Shown: positions 55,621 through 64,000, counted from the stretch's first letter. The stretch: DNA of 64,000 nucleotides from Janthinobacterium sp051380735 (GCF_051380735.1 NZ_JBNYXQ010000006.1:124001-188000); one strand, 5' to 3'. The notes: generated from the letters alone by a model not told the origin. Made by a program: numbers and translations.

Positions 55621-57705
55621 TTATTTCTTGGTATAGGTATTCAACCAGTCCAATACCGTGTGATGCCACAGCAGCGAGTTCGCCGGCTTCAAGACCCAGT
55701 GATTCTCGTCCGGGAACACCAGCAATTTGCTCGGCACGTTCTGGCGCTGCAGCGCGGTAAAGGTGCCCAGGCCCTGGGTGGTCGGGATGCGGAAGTCCAG
55801 GTCGCCCTGGACCACCAGCATCGGCGTTTTCCAGTTCTTCACGTAGTTGACGGGATTGAACTGCTCGTGCTTGGCGGCGGCATCGTAGTAAGTGCCGCCG
55901 TTTTCCCACTCGTTGAACCACAGTTCTTCCGTCGCGTAGTACATGGCGCGGTTGTCGAACACGCCGTCGTGGTTGACCAGGCACTTGAAGCCGTCCGGCC
56001 AGTTGCCGGCGATCCAGTTCATCATGTAGCCGCCATACGAGGCGCCCAGCGCGCAGCTGCGTTCGCGGTCCAGCCAGGCGAATTTCTGCGTGGCCGCCTC
56101 CAGGCCCTTTTGCAGGTCGACCAGCGGCTTGCCGCCCCAGTCGCCGCTGATTGAATCGGTGAACTTCTGGCCGTAGCCAGTCGAACCGTGGAAGTCGATA
56201 AAGACGGTGGCGTAGCCGGCGCCTGCATACACCTGCGGATTCCAGCGGTAGCTCCAGCTGTTGCCGAAGCTGCCTTGCGGGCCACCGTGTACCAAAAAGG
56301 CGATCGGATATTTTTCGCCGGCCTTGGCGTTCCATGGCTTCATCACATGGCCATAGACGGTTTCACCATTCGCGCCGGCAAACGAAAACTGCTCGTATTC
56401 GCCGAAACGCACGTCGGCCAGCGCGGCCGCATTCTGCCTGGTCAGCTGCACCATCGGTGCGCTTTCCGACCTGGCGTAGAGTTTGCGCTGGTACAGCTGC
56501 GCGCCCGAAGCCAGGTTGGCCTGGGTCAGCACGATGGTGTTGCCGCGCACGTCGAATTCGCCGACCGCGCCCTTGCCGGTCAGGGCCGCGACCTTGCCGC
56601 TGGCGGCATCGATATGGAACAAGCGGTGCTGGCCCACGTCATCGGCGGTGACCAGCAGGGCCTTGCCGTCCGGCGTCCAGCGGAAGTCGGCGACCGAGCG
56701 GTCCCAGTCGTCGGCCACGGTGCGCTTCGTGCCAGTGGCAACATCCATCAGCACCAGATGAAAACGGTCTGCCTCGAAACCAGGCTTGGTCATGGCCACG
56801 TAGGCCAGCGTGCGGCCGTCCGGCGAGTAAGTGGCTTTCGCATCCCAGGCCGGGTTGTCGGCGGTCAGGTTGCGCGGCGCTTCACCGCCGGTGGCGGGGA
56901 TGGTGTAGACATCGAAGTTGGTTGACCACGATTCCGTGCGGCCGGCCACGCGCACCGAAAATGCCACTGTCTTGCCGTCCGGGCTGAAATGGTATTCGCC
57001 GTTATCGCCGAACGGTTTCGATGGCGCATCGCCGTCCAGCGAGCCGGAAAGGCTGACCGGCGTAGCGCTGACCTTGCCGCTGGCATCAATGGGCGCCGAA
57101 TACAGCACGTTGCGGCGGCCATCGGCCCAGGTGTCCCAGTGGCGCACGAACAGCTGGTCGTAGACCATGCCGGTAGCCTTGTTCTTCGCTTTTTCATCGA
57201 GGCGCTGCTTGCTGCAGGCGATGTTCGCGCAATCGAGGAACACGCCCATGCTGAAGGCCAGGCGGTCGCCTTGCGGCGACAGGCGGTAGGTGTCGACGTC
57301 CAGCGCCAGGTCGGTGACTTTCGACGCTTCGCCACCGTTCAGGGGCAACTGCCACACTTGCGACGAACCCGAGCGGCTTGAGAGGAAGTAGATGGCGTCG
57401 CCCTTGGGCGACCATTGCGGATCGCTGGCGCTGGCTTCGCCGCGCGTGAGCTGGCGCGGCGCGGCGTTCGGCGCGCGCAGGTCGATCATCCACAGCTGCG
57501 TGTTGCCGCGGTTTTTGTCGAGATTGGTGCTGCGCACGGTGTAGACTACGCGCGTGGCGTCCGGCGACAGCACCGGGCTGCCGACACGTTCCATGGCGAC
57601 CATGTCTTCGACGGTAAAACCGCGCGGCGCGGCCAGCGCCGGGATGGCGGCGGTGGTGGCCATGGCGGCACTGAATGCTCCCAAGAGCAGCAGACGTAAC
57701 TTCAT
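55621..57705 (-). CDS. S9-family peptidase (prolyl oligopeptidase/acylaminoacyl-peptidase type), exported
   Basis: A 694-residue serine peptidase with a signal peptide (MKLRLLLLGAFSAAMATTAA, cleavage near ALAAP), so periplasmic or secreted. The N-terminal half is a seven-blade beta-propeller with WD-like blades (DPQWSPKGDAIYFLSSRSG, YHFSPDGKTVAFSVR, FRWTPDGKALLVTADD) that gates access. The C-terminal alpha/beta-hydrolase domain has HGGPQGSFGNSW, the nucleophile motif GASYGGYM with Ser556, Asp in VQGDLDFRIP and His in DENHWV. It probably trims short peptides for nutrition. It is convergent with the lipoprotein gene and separated from it by a REP-like palindrome. No catalytic residue is missing. 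Confidence 0.94.
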   Translation of the reverse strand: MKLRLLLLGAFSAAMATTAAIPALAAPRGFTVEDMVAMERVGSPVLSPDATRVVYTVRSTNLDKNRGNTQLWMIDLRAPNAAPRQLTRGEASASDPQWSPKGDAIYFLSSRSGSSQVWQLPLNGGEASKVTDLALDVDTYRLSPQGDRLAFSMGVFLDCANIACSKQRLDEKAKNKATGMVYDQLFVRHWDTWADGRRNVLYSAPIDASGKVSATPVSLSGSLDGDAPSKPFGDNGEYHFSPDGKTVAFSVRVAGRTESWSTNFDVYTIPATGGEAPRNLTADNPAWDAKATYSPDGRTLAYVAMTKPGFEADRFHLVLMDVATGTKRTVADDWDRSVADFRWTPDGKALLVTADDVGQHRLFHIDAASGKVAALTGKGAVGEFDVRGNTIVLTQANLASGAQLYQRKLYARSESAPMVQLTRQNAAALADVRFGEYEQFSFAGANGETVYGHVMKPWNAKAGEKYPIAFLVHGGPQGSFGNSWSYRWNPQVYAGAGYATVFIDFHGSTGYGQKFTDSISGDWGGKPLVDLQKGLEAATQKFAWLDRERSCALGASYGGYMMNWIAGNWPDGFKCLVNHDGVFDNRAMYYATEELWFNEWENGGTYYDAAAKHEQFNPVNYVKNWKTPMLVVQGDLDFRIPTTQGLGTFTALQRQNVPSKLLVFPDENHWVLKPANSLLWHHTVLDWLNTYTKK

Positions 57706-57915
57706 TCAAACTCCCGTTATGTTCAAGATCGATCTGGCCGGCTGTCGCGCCGGCAGCCCGACATCATAGCAACAAAGCGCGGCGTTGCGCCGCAGTTGAC
57801 CACTGGTGGCCAATGGCTGTCTACCTCCTGTTGATGCGCAATAGTTTCGAATCGGAACGTGTTTCAGCACGATGGCGGTTAAACTACGTTTCCTTTTTTA
57901 TATGAGTAACGAGCC

Positions 57916-58491
57916 ATGCGTCCGACGACCTTTGCCTTCACCCTTGCCACCGCGTTTGCCGCCGGTTTTGTGCATGCCGCCACCATCCCGACCCTGCAAC
58001 AGATACAGGCCGCCGTCGATGCGGGCGTGGCGAAAACACAGTCCAGCATGCCGATCGCCGTCAAGGTCACTAGCCTGTCGGGCTGCCTGCCGTCGCCGGA
58101 AGTGAAAGATGAAACCGTCTGCCTGGTGAGCATGAGCGCCGGCATGCGCGATGGCTACATGGTGCTGCCGCTGCGCCAGAAGGGCGGCAACTGGGTCGGT
58201 GTCGAGCGCAAGAACGCCCAGTTTCCCGGACCGGCGCCGGCCGAAGCCATGGCGCTGGTACGCGCCTGGGCCAGCGATGAAATGGCCAGGGACCCGGAGG
58301 CGGCCAAGGACAAGCAACTGCAGGAAGCGGCCACCTCCATGCAGGTCAAGTCGCTGGACAATTGCGAAATCAAGCGCAAGACCGGCTACCTGGCGTGCGA
58401 TAGCGTGTTGAGCGTGCCGAACCGTGACGACATCAAGACCGAATTAACGTTCATGCTGGAAAGCACTGGCTGGCGCTACGTGCCGCGCTGA
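57916..58491 (+). CDS. Exported protein of unknown function with four cysteines
   Basis: A 191-residue protein with a signal peptide (MRPTTFAFTLATAFAAGFVHA). The mature part has two Cys pairs, SGCLPSPEVKDETVCLV and LDNCEIKRKTGYLACD, which could form disulfides in the periplasm. Between them the chain is mixed alpha/beta with a charged helix (DEMARDPEAAKDKQLQEAA). I do not recognise a family. It is divergent from the S9 peptidase. The 210-base gap holds a near-perfect inverted repeat TTGACCA-CTGG-TGGCCAA (57796-57813) that may be an operator. The following 500 bases are non-coding. Confidence 0.7.
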   Translation: MRPTTFAFTLATAFAAGFVHAATIPTLQQIQAAVDAGVAKTQSSMPIAVKVTSLSGCLPSPEVKDETVCLVSMSAGMRDGYMVLPLRQKGGNWVGVERKNAQFPGPAPAEAMALVRAWASDEMARDPEAAKDKQLQEAATSMQVKSLDNCEIKRKTGYLACDSVLSVPNRDDIKTELTFMLESTGWRYVPR

Positions 58492-58992
58492 CGTCACGGT
58501 CCATCCATTTATCCCGGGCACGGCGCCACCGTACGCCGTCCCCGCCCATAAGTCCCAGGCACTACCTTCTGTCACAGCGCCCGTCCGGGCCTGTACCTTA
58601 TCTTTTCCGACATATCGAGCTTGCCGTGAGTGTCTGCAAGCACGCAGCACACAGCACGCTGTGCCAGGCAAGAATTTTTGCCATTTAAAATAAAATAATA
58701 TTATAAAAAAACCAAAATTCAATATATATAAAAGTTTTGTATAAATATTGGTAGTTATGCAAAAAATAATATATGTATTTAATTCGTTTAATTTAGTGCA
58801 CTATATCGACAAGAGAAAGCAGATCAGCGGCAGCCAGTTCAGGCGTAACTGCGCCGCAGCCTCTGGTCCATAAGTATTCTATTTTATTGGTAATAAAATA
58901 CTAAAATAGTGATGCCAGGCAGGCAGCATAGCCTGGCATCACTCCGTTGCTAGCTTACCCGTCACCGTGCGGGCTAACCCGAGGATGTGACC
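58492..58992. other. Non-coding, AT-rich leader region of the chemoreceptor with two inverted repeats
   Basis: The first 180 bases have normal GC content; 58680-58800 is very AT-rich. Two perfect inverted repeats follow: TATTTTATT/AATAAAATA around GGT (58880-58900) and GTGATGCCAGGC/GCCTGGCATCAC around a 10-base spacer (58909-58942). The second ends 50 bases before the chemoreceptor ATG. I see no gene here. Confidence 0.65.
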
Positions 58993-60705
58993 ATGCGACT
59001 CAATCTTCCTGTCAGCGATACCGAGATCAACCTGAGCGACACCGAGACCATCGTTTCGACTACTGACTTGCAGGGCAATATTACTTACGCCAATCCCTAC
59101 TTCATTGCCGTCAGCGGCTACACGGCCGAGGAATTGATGGGGGCGCCGCAAAACATCCTGCGCCATCCCGACATGCCGGTCGAAGCGTTTGCCGACTTCT
59201 GGGCCACCATCCGTTCGGGCCGCTCGTGGAGCGGCATGGTGAAAAATCGCTGCAAGAACGGCGACTTTTACTGGGTGCTGGCCAACGTCACGCCAGTGGT
59301 CGAGGACGGCGCGGCGATCGGCTACATGTCCGTGCGTACCAAGCCCACGCGCCAGCAGGTGGCGCAGGCGGCGGCCCTGTATGCGCGTATCAAGGCGGGC
59401 CAGGCCGGCGGCATGGCGATCAGCCAGGGTGCGGCCGTGCGCACGGGCTGGCTGGCGAAAATCGTGGGCTTGCGCGATATGGCGCTCGGCAAGCGCGTAG
59501 CGTGGAACCTGGGGCTGCTCAGCCTGGCCTTGCTGCTGCAACTGGCCTGGCATGCCGAGGTGTTTCCCGACTCGGCCGGACCCTGGCTGACGGCCGTGTC
59601 GGTGGTGGCGCTGCTGGCGACACTGTATTTCTGGAACGTTTTGCACCGTACCGTGCTGCTGCCCCTGCAGCAGGCACGCCAGGCCTGCGACGTGATGGCC
59701 GGCGGCGACCTGACGGGCGAAATCGAGACCACGCGGCGCGACGAAATGGGGCAGCTGCTGCGCTCCTTGCGCCAGCTGCGCGTGAACCTGCACTCCATCG
59801 TCGGCGATGTGCGCGGCAATTTTCTGCGCATCAGCATGGCCAGCCAGGAGATTGCAGCGGGCAATATGGACTTGTCGGGCCGCACCGAGGCGCAGGCGTC
59901 GGCCCTGGAGCAGACGGCATCAAGCATGGAGCAGCTGGCGGCCACCGTGCAGCAAAACAGCGGCAACGCCGAACAGGCCAGCACCATGGCCGGCAAGGTG
60001 CATGGCCTGGCGGGGCGCGGCGGGGAGATTGTCGGCCAGGTGGTCACGATGATGGACCAGATCAACGCCTCGTCGAAAAAAATCGGCGACATTACCGGCA
60101 TCATCGAAGGCATCGCGTTTCAAACCAATATCCTGGCCCTGAACGCGGCCGTGGAGGCGGCGCGCGCCGGCGACCAGGGGCGCGGCTTTGCGGTGGTGGC
60201 CGGCGAAGTGCGCAGCCTGGCGCAGCGTTCGGCGGCGGCCGCCACCGAGATCAAGCAGCTCATTACCGCTTCCTTGCAGCAGGTGCAGGAGGGCACGCGG
60301 CTGGCCGCGCAGGCCGGTGCCAGCAGCCAGGAAATGCTGGTCGCGGTGCAGGGCGTGCACGGCATCATGGGCGAAATCGCCTCGGCCTCGCGCGAGCAAA
60401 GCCACGGCATCGGCCAGGTCAACCGGGCCGTCACGCAAATGGATGAAGTGACACAGCAGAACGCGGCGCTGGTGGAGGAATCGGCGGCCGCATCGAGTTC
60501 GCTGCAGGGCCAGGCGCAGCAGCTGGAACAGGCGATGGCGCTGTTCCGGCTCGAGCGGCGCGGTGCTGCAACAGTCGCTCGGACCGTGCCAGGAACGGCA
60601 CGGCGGGCACCAGGAAGGCCAGCGGCGGGCACCACGGTGGCAATTGCGCCGGCAGTGCGCAGTCGGCACACAGCGGGGCAAGCCGCAATACCGGCGCCGG
60701 ATTGA
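58993..60705 (+). CDS. Methyl-accepting chemotaxis protein with N-terminal PAS domain (Aer-like)
   Basis: A 570-residue chemoreceptor. ATG 58993 follows GAGGA at 7 bases; a GTG two codons earlier is less well placed. A PAS domain (about residues 20-120: TTDLQGNITYANPYFIAVSGY, HPDMPVEAFADFWATI, GDFYWVLANVTPVVED) occupies the cytoplasmic N-terminus as in the energy sensor Aer. One or two transmembrane helices follow (about 170-225), then a HAMP region (LPLQQARQACDVMAGGDL). The signalling domain has the invariant hairpin tip IAFQTNILALNAAVEAARAG. The C-terminal 45 residues are Ala/Pro/Arg-rich and lack an obvious CheR-docking pentapeptide. Aer-type receptors bind FAD to sense redox; the cofactor here is not proven. 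Confidence 0.93.
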   Translation: MRLNLPVSDTEINLSDTETIVSTTDLQGNITYANPYFIAVSGYTAEELMGAPQNILRHPDMPVEAFADFWATIRSGRSWSGMVKNRCKNGDFYWVLANVTPVVEDGAAIGYMSVRTKPTRQQVAQAAALYARIKAGQAGGMAISQGAAVRTGWLAKIVGLRDMALGKRVAWNLGLLSLALLLQLAWHAEVFPDSAGPWLTAVSVVALLATLYFWNVLHRTVLLPLQQARQACDVMAGGDLTGEIETTRRDEMGQLLRSLRQLRVNLHSIVGDVRGNFLRISMASQEIAAGNMDLSGRTEAQASALEQTASSMEQLAATVQQNSGNAEQASTMAGKVHGLAGRGGEIVGQVVTMMDQINASSKKIGDITGIIEGIAFQTNILALNAAVEAARAGDQGRGFAVVAGEVRSLAQRSAAAATEIKQLITASLQQVQEGTRLAAQAGASSQEMLVAVQGVHGIMGEIASASREQSHGIGQVNRAVTQMDEVTQQNAALVEESAAASSSLQGQAQQLEQAMALFRLERRGAATVARTVPGTARRAPGRPAAGTTVAIAPAVRSRHTAGQAAIPAPD

Positions 60706-60788
60706 CCGGCAGGCTGATTTCACCGTCCCGGCAGGCCGGGCTGCCGGGAGCAGGCGGACGGCGCCGCCTGCGCTGTTCCTTGGACGAT

Positions 60789-61571
60789 TTACTGCATGTG
60801 CCAGCCGTGGCTGACCACGATCGATTGGCCACTGAGGGCATTCGACGGAAATGCCGCCAGGAACACGGCCGTTTGCGCCACGTCCTGGGTAGTGGTGAAT
60901 TCGCCGTCGATGGTGTCTTTCAGCATGACTTTCTTGATCACGTCTTCTTCGCTGATATTCAGCTGGGCCGCCTGTTCCGGGATCTGCTTGTCGACCAGCG
61001 GGGTGCGCACGAAGCCGGGGCAGATCACGTTGGCGCGGATGCCGTCTTTCGCGCCTTCCTTGGCAACCACCTTGGCCAGGCCCACCAGGCCGTGCTTGGC
61101 CGCCACGTAGGCGCTTTTGAAGGGAGAGCCTTCGTGCGAGTGCACCGAACCCATGTAGATGATGGCGCCGCCGCGGCCACCCTTGATCATGGCCCGCATG
61201 CAGGCGCGGGTGGTGAGGAAGGCGCCGTCCATATGGATCGCCAGCATCTTTTTCCATTGATCGAACGGGTAGTCGACCACCGGGCTGATGATCTGGATGC
61301 CGGCATTGCTGATCAAAATGTCGATGCCGCCGAAATGCGCCACGGCGTCGGCCACGCCCTTGTCGACCTGTTCTTCGCTCGACACATCCATGGCGACGGC
61401 AAACGCCTCGCCGCCGGCCTGCATGATTTCATCGGCGGTCTTGCTGGCGGCATCAAGCGCCAGGTCGGCGATCACGATCTTCGCGCCTTGTTTTGCGTAT
61501 TCAATGGCCATTTCCTTGCCGATGCCGCTGGCGGCGCCGGTAATCAGTGCGACTTTGTCCTTGAGTTGCAT
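60789..61571 (-). CDS. 3-hydroxybutyrate dehydrogenase (short-chain dehydrogenase)
   Basis: It interconverts 3-hydroxybutyrate and acetoacetate with NAD+, the key step after polyhydroxybutyrate breakdown. It has 260 residues. SDR features: cofactor loop TGAASGIG (about 11-18), NAG at 89-91, catalytic Ser142, Tyr155 and Lys159 (SAYVAAKHG), and CPGFVRTPLVDKQIPEQA, which is characteristic of the bdhA/hbdH group. The C-terminus SGQSIVVSHGWHMQ also matches that group. It converges on the chemoreceptor gene. An AraC regulator lies upstream on the same strand, 78 bases away, and may control it. Confidence 0.92.
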   Translation of the reverse strand: MQLKDKVALITGAASGIGKEMAIEYAKQGAKIVIADLALDAASKTADEIMQAGGEAFAVAMDVSSEEQVDKGVADAVAHFGGIDILISNAGIQIISPVVDYPFDQWKKMLAIHMDGAFLTTRACMRAMIKGGRGGAIIYMGSVHSHEGSPFKSAYVAAKHGLVGLAKVVAKEGAKDGIRANVICPGFVRTPLVDKQIPEQAAQLNISEEDVIKKVMLKDTIDGEFTTTQDVAQTAVFLAAFPSNALSGQSIVVSHGWHMQ

Positions 61572-61649
61572 TATTCATCCTTTGCAGTGCAGGTTGGAGT
61601 AGAGAACTAGACTTGCCGCTGCCAGTATAGCCAGAATTGGCAAGCGCGA

Positions 61650-62705
61650 TCATTCACGCGCATCAAGCCGCGCCTGCAAGCGCCAGGCGCCCGGATTGGT
61701 GCCGGCCCAGGCGCGAAACGCGTGGTTGAAGGCGCTTTGTTCCTGGTAGCCGAGCAAAAAGGCGATATCGACCAGCGACAGCTGGGGCTGGCGCAGATAA
61801 TCGCAGGCCTGGCGATAGCGCACCTGGTCCAGCTGGGCCTGGAAACTGGTGCCCGCGTCGCTGAGCTTCCTTTGCAGGGTGCGCGGCGTCATCGCCAGTT
61901 CGCCGGCCACGCCGGCCAGGCGCACCGCGCCCTGGCGCAGGCCGGCTGCGATGGCTTGCCGAACCTGCGCTTCGATGCCGATGATGGTGCCCTGAATGCC
62001 ACAGCGTTGTGCCAGCAACTGTTCGGCATGCTGGCGCAGCAAGGGATACAGGCGGGTGTCGGCGTTCGGCACCGGCCAGTCCAGTACCTGCGCGTCCATG
62101 GTGGAGGTGTTGGCGTCTGCCTTGAAGCGCGGCAGGCTGCCCAGTACGCGCACATATTCGTCGCGGTGGCTGGCATGGCGCAGCAGGGCCTGGCCGCCGC
62201 CATCGTGGGCAAACGCCAGTTCGCCGGGCGGCAGTGGCCTGCCTGCCAGCCAGTCGCCACACACGCGGATGCCTGCAAACACGCTGTCGACCAGGTGCCG
62301 GCTTGCTTGCGGGTAGTGGCTGATCCAGCGGTAATGAAAGCAGTCGCCGTCGCGCCGCAGCGACGAGCGGCCCAGATCGTGCGCCAGCACTTCATAGCGC
62401 GCCGTCTGTTCCAGCGCCTGGCCGACGCTGGCGCAACTGAGCAGCACCAGGCCATAGGCGCTGTACGTGCCCATGCGCACGCGCTCGCCCACGTGCAGGC
62501 CGAAATGCGCGTCGCCAGCCAGCATGGCGCCGGCGTCGAGCAATCGCACATAGGCGGAGGCGGGCAGGGTGGCCGGCAGCGGCGACAGGCTGTTTTCCGG
62601 CAGCCCTGCGGCGCTGGCCAGAGTGATGCTGTCGATGCCGTGCGCGCCGGCCGCTTCCAGCAGCGGCTGGACATAGGCTGCGGTGACGCTGTCAGTGCCT
62701 GGCAT
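61650..62705 (-). CDS. AraC-family regulator (arabinose-binding-like N-terminus, OruR/ArgR-like)
   Basis: A 351-residue regulator unrelated in its N-terminus to the two AraC genes at 51-53 kb. The N-terminal 200 residues fit the Arabinose_bd domain (YVQPLLEAAGAHGIDS, FGLHVGERVRMGTYSAYGL, DCFHYRWI). The C-terminal helix-turn-helix has VAGELAMTPRTLQRKLSDAG and VDIAFLLGYQEQSAFNHAFRAW. Such regulators often control amino-acid, lipid or glycerol-type catabolism. It is divergent from the damaged oxidase/GlpD locus and upstream of the hydroxybutyrate dehydrogenase, so it may have controlled the intact ancestor of that cluster. Confidence 0.92.
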   Translation of the reverse strand: MPGTDSVTAAYVQPLLEAAGAHGIDSITLASAAGLPENSLSPLPATLPASAYVRLLDAGAMLAGDAHFGLHVGERVRMGTYSAYGLVLLSCASVGQALEQTARYEVLAHDLGRSSLRRDGDCFHYRWISHYPQASRHLVDSVFAGIRVCGDWLAGRPLPPGELAFAHDGGGQALLRHASHRDEYVRVLGSLPRFKADANTSTMDAQVLDWPVPNADTRLYPLLRQHAEQLLAQRCGIQGTIIGIEAQVRQAIAAGLRQGAVRLAGVAGELAMTPRTLQRKLSDAGTSFQAQLDQVRYRQACDYLRQPQLSLVDIAFLLGYQEQSAFNHAFRAWAGTNPGAWRLQARLDARE

Positions 62706-62789
62706 GATGGAACAATGCGATTGTCATGAAAAACCGATACCTCCTGATGGTGGCAGCCTATGCTGGCTGTCAGACAGTATATCTTGGGA

Positions 62790-63515
62790 GGCAGGCGATG
62801 CGACGCTGGTTCCCGCATCGCGCCTGGCGGACCATCCCTTGATTGATATGTCGCCGGCCTTGCGTTTGCGCCATGTGCTGGGGCAAAGCCTGCCCGACTG
62901 GTTCAGGCTGCGTCATGGCCGCATCGGCGCGGTGCCCGATGGCGTGGCCTTTCCCGACAGCGCCGAAGCTGTACGCGCCTTGCTGGCGCACGCACACACA
63001 TACGGCATCATCATTATTGCCCACGGCGGCGGCACCAGCGTGGCGGGCCATTTGACCGTGCCTGGCGGTGACCAGCCGGTGCTGTCGCTCAGTTTGCAAC
63101 GCCTGTGCACACTGCAGGGCCTGGACCGCGAGGCGCCACTGGCCACCTTTGGCGTCGGCGTGTTCGGCCCCGACCTGGAAGCGCAATTGCGCGCGCATGG
63201 CTACACGCTCGGCCTGAATGAAAGCGACGTGATCGCCGCCTTTTCCGGCGCGCGCCCCGTGATCGGCAGCGGCGCACTTGACCCGTCGAAGGAAGGGCGC
63301 GAACATGCACTGCGGCTGGAAGACGGGCGGATTTGCGCAAGCTGCCGATTTTTGCTCTGTTCGCGCCTCTGTCGGGCAGCGCGCAGGCGCTGTGCGATGC
63401 CGCCAGCGGCGGCGAGCTGGCGATGGGGTGGAATGACGCGCGCTGGGAGCAGGAGCAAACGCGCTACCTGGCCCTGTGGCGGAGCCATTACAGCGTGCCA
63501 GGGCAATCACACAAA
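62790..63515 (+). pseudogene. Composite remnant: FAD-linked oxidase (ADPS-like) core fused to GlpD-type fragments
   Basis: The frame begins inside an FAD-linked oxidase of the alkyldihydroxyacetonephosphate-synthase type: ASRLADHPLIDMSPALRLRH, GQSLPDW, the FAD-binding AHGGGTSVAGHL and GVGVFGPDLEAQLRAHGYTLG. At about 63215, where the oxidase should continue, it switches to a glycerol-3-phosphate-dehydrogenase-like stretch (SDVIAAFSGARPVIG, LDPSKEGREHAL). At about 63335 the frame shifts to a C-terminal GlpD-like piece (LRKLPIFALFAPL, ARWEQEQTRYLALWRSHY). The oxidase start and most of both enzymes are missing, so neither can work. The family calls rest on remembered motifs; the GlpD part is less certain than the oxidase part. 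Confidence 0.65.
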
Positions 63516-63522
63516 GGAGAAC

Positions 63523-63864
63523 ATGATCGAGGAGAACAATATTAATACAATGCTGTTTGGCCTACCCCTGGCTTTGGGTGGCGCCCGCATTACTTACGAC
63601 AGCCTGTCGCAGCTGGACCTGACGCAGCCGGTGGCCGCCATCGTGGATGACCTGGGCGAAGATCTGCTGCAGATTTGCTGTGCCAATGGCGATATCGTCG
63701 ATGTCGGCTGGTATCCGGCCTGGAATGAACGGGGCAGCCTGCACGTGGTGACGGTGCGGAGGCAGGACTGGGAAACACCGGTCTTCAGCGCGAGGCCTGC
63801 GCTGCAGCCGCAAGCGTTGTTGCAGGCGCTGCGCGCTGCGCTGGCTCACGCAGGCTGGCCATGA
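63523..63864 (+). CDS. Small protein of unknown function upstream of the FGGY kinase
   Basis: A 113-residue frame with an excellent ribosome site (AAAGGAGA, 3 bases before ATG 63523). Its stop overlaps the kinase start in ATGA, the mark of a translated, coupled gene. The sequence (LQICCANGDIVDVGWYPAWN in the middle, a helical C-terminus ALLQALRAALAHAGW) matches nothing I know. It has no signal peptide or membrane helix. The same frame is open upstream into the pseudogene, but the strong start signal marks the real beginning. A role linked to the kinase is likely from coupling only. Confidence 0.65.
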   Translation: MIEENNINTMLFGLPLALGGARITYDSLSQLDLTQPVAAIVDDLGEDLLQICCANGDIVDVGWYPAWNERGSLHVVTVRRQDWETPVFSARPALQPQALLQALRAALAHAGWP

Positions 63865-64000
63865 GCGCCATGCCGCATGCTGGCGCGTATCTGCTGGCCA
63901 TCGACAACGGCACGCAAAGCGTGCGCGCGCTGCTGTTCGACATGCAGGGTAACCTGGCGGCCCAGGCGCAGGTCTTCCTGGAGCCGTATTTTTCCACGCA
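63861..64000 (+). CDS. FGGY-family carbohydrate kinase, N-terminal part (cut by window edge)
   Basis: The first 46 residues or so of a sugar or polyol kinase that phosphorylates glycerol, xylulose or a related substrate. The start ATGA overlaps the preceding stop. YLLAIDNGTQSVRALLFDMQ is the classic first phosphate-binding element of the FGGY/actin-fold family, with the invariant Asp-x-Gly-Thr. In related bacteria a kinase of this family occurs with GlpD-like and FAD-linked oxidases, which agrees with the remnants upstream. It could also supply the kinase step missing from the polyol operon at 45-51 kb; that is speculation. Confidence 0.85.
   Translation, partial: MSAMPHAGAYLLAIDNGTQSVRALLFDMQGNLAAQAQVFLEPYFST

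Noticed and set aside
62683..63864. One 393-codon frame joining the oxidase remnant to the 113-residue gene
   Set aside because: The parts belong to unrelated families, the middle is out-of-frame GlpD-like sequence, and a strong internal ribosome site marks a separate start at 63523.

Overview
The window reads as a chromosomal segment of a GC-rich betaproteobacterium of the family Oxalobacteraceae (Janthinobacterium, Massilia or Duganella type). I infer this from gene order (hemCDXY beside ppc, nadE followed by a PII gene, trxB divergent from ftsK-lolA-rarA-serS), from protein sequence character and from codon use. No database search was possible, so the genus is a judgement. Most genes are ordinary core genes. 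The accessory material is at 28.4-31 kb, 31.8-43.2 kb, 45-55 kb and 62.7-64 kb.

Layout. 0-7.5 kb: end of a membrane protein, convergent ppc, then the hemC-hemD-hemX-hemY operon. 7.5-11.6 kb (minus strand): a FecI-FecR-TonB receptor iron-uptake and signalling set with a Fur-box-like site at the fecI start. 11.7-19.2 kb: ppa, uppP, a FemAB/GNAT-like protein, nadE, a PII protein, a TRIC/UPF0126 membrane protein, an Smr-domain protein and trxB. 19.4-25.6 kb: ftsK, lolA, rarA, a small secreted peptide and serS. 25.6-26.3 kb: two identical tRNA-Ser(CGA) genes on a duplicated block, each followed by a terminator and three hairpins, two of which covary between copies. 26.4-28.4 kb: hisC and a beta-hydroxyacid dehydrogenase.

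28.6-29.5 kb holds a decayed RNA-repair locus: an RNA ligase start fused to fragments of an HD/polynucleotide-kinase protein. An AT-rich spacer follows. 30.1-43.2 kb is a two-partner secretion pair: a TpsB transporter and a 3785-residue adhesin with GLUG motifs and 27 YDG/MBG-type repeats, six of them in an exact 267-bp period. A sulfotransferase follows. 44.2-53.4 kb is a polyol (mannitol/sorbitol-type) uptake region: a LamB-like porin divergent from a binding protein, two permeases, an ATPase, a long-chain polyol dehydrogenase and two paralogous AraC regulators. The shared control region carries nested inverted repeats and a 10-bp-period direct repeat.

53.5-64 kb: a phytase-like lipoprotein, an S9 peptidase, a secreted protein of unknown function, a PAS-containing chemoreceptor with hairpins in its leader, a 3-hydroxybutyrate dehydrogenase, an AraC regulator, a composite pseudogene of an FAD-linked oxidase and GlpD, a small unknown gene, and the start of an FGGY kinase at the right edge.

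The best leads are the covarying tRNA-linked hairpins, the eroded RNA-repair cassette, the repeat architecture of the adhesin, the operator array of the polyol operon, and a REP-like palindrome present twice, 39 kb apart. I did not find an intact system that I would call new.
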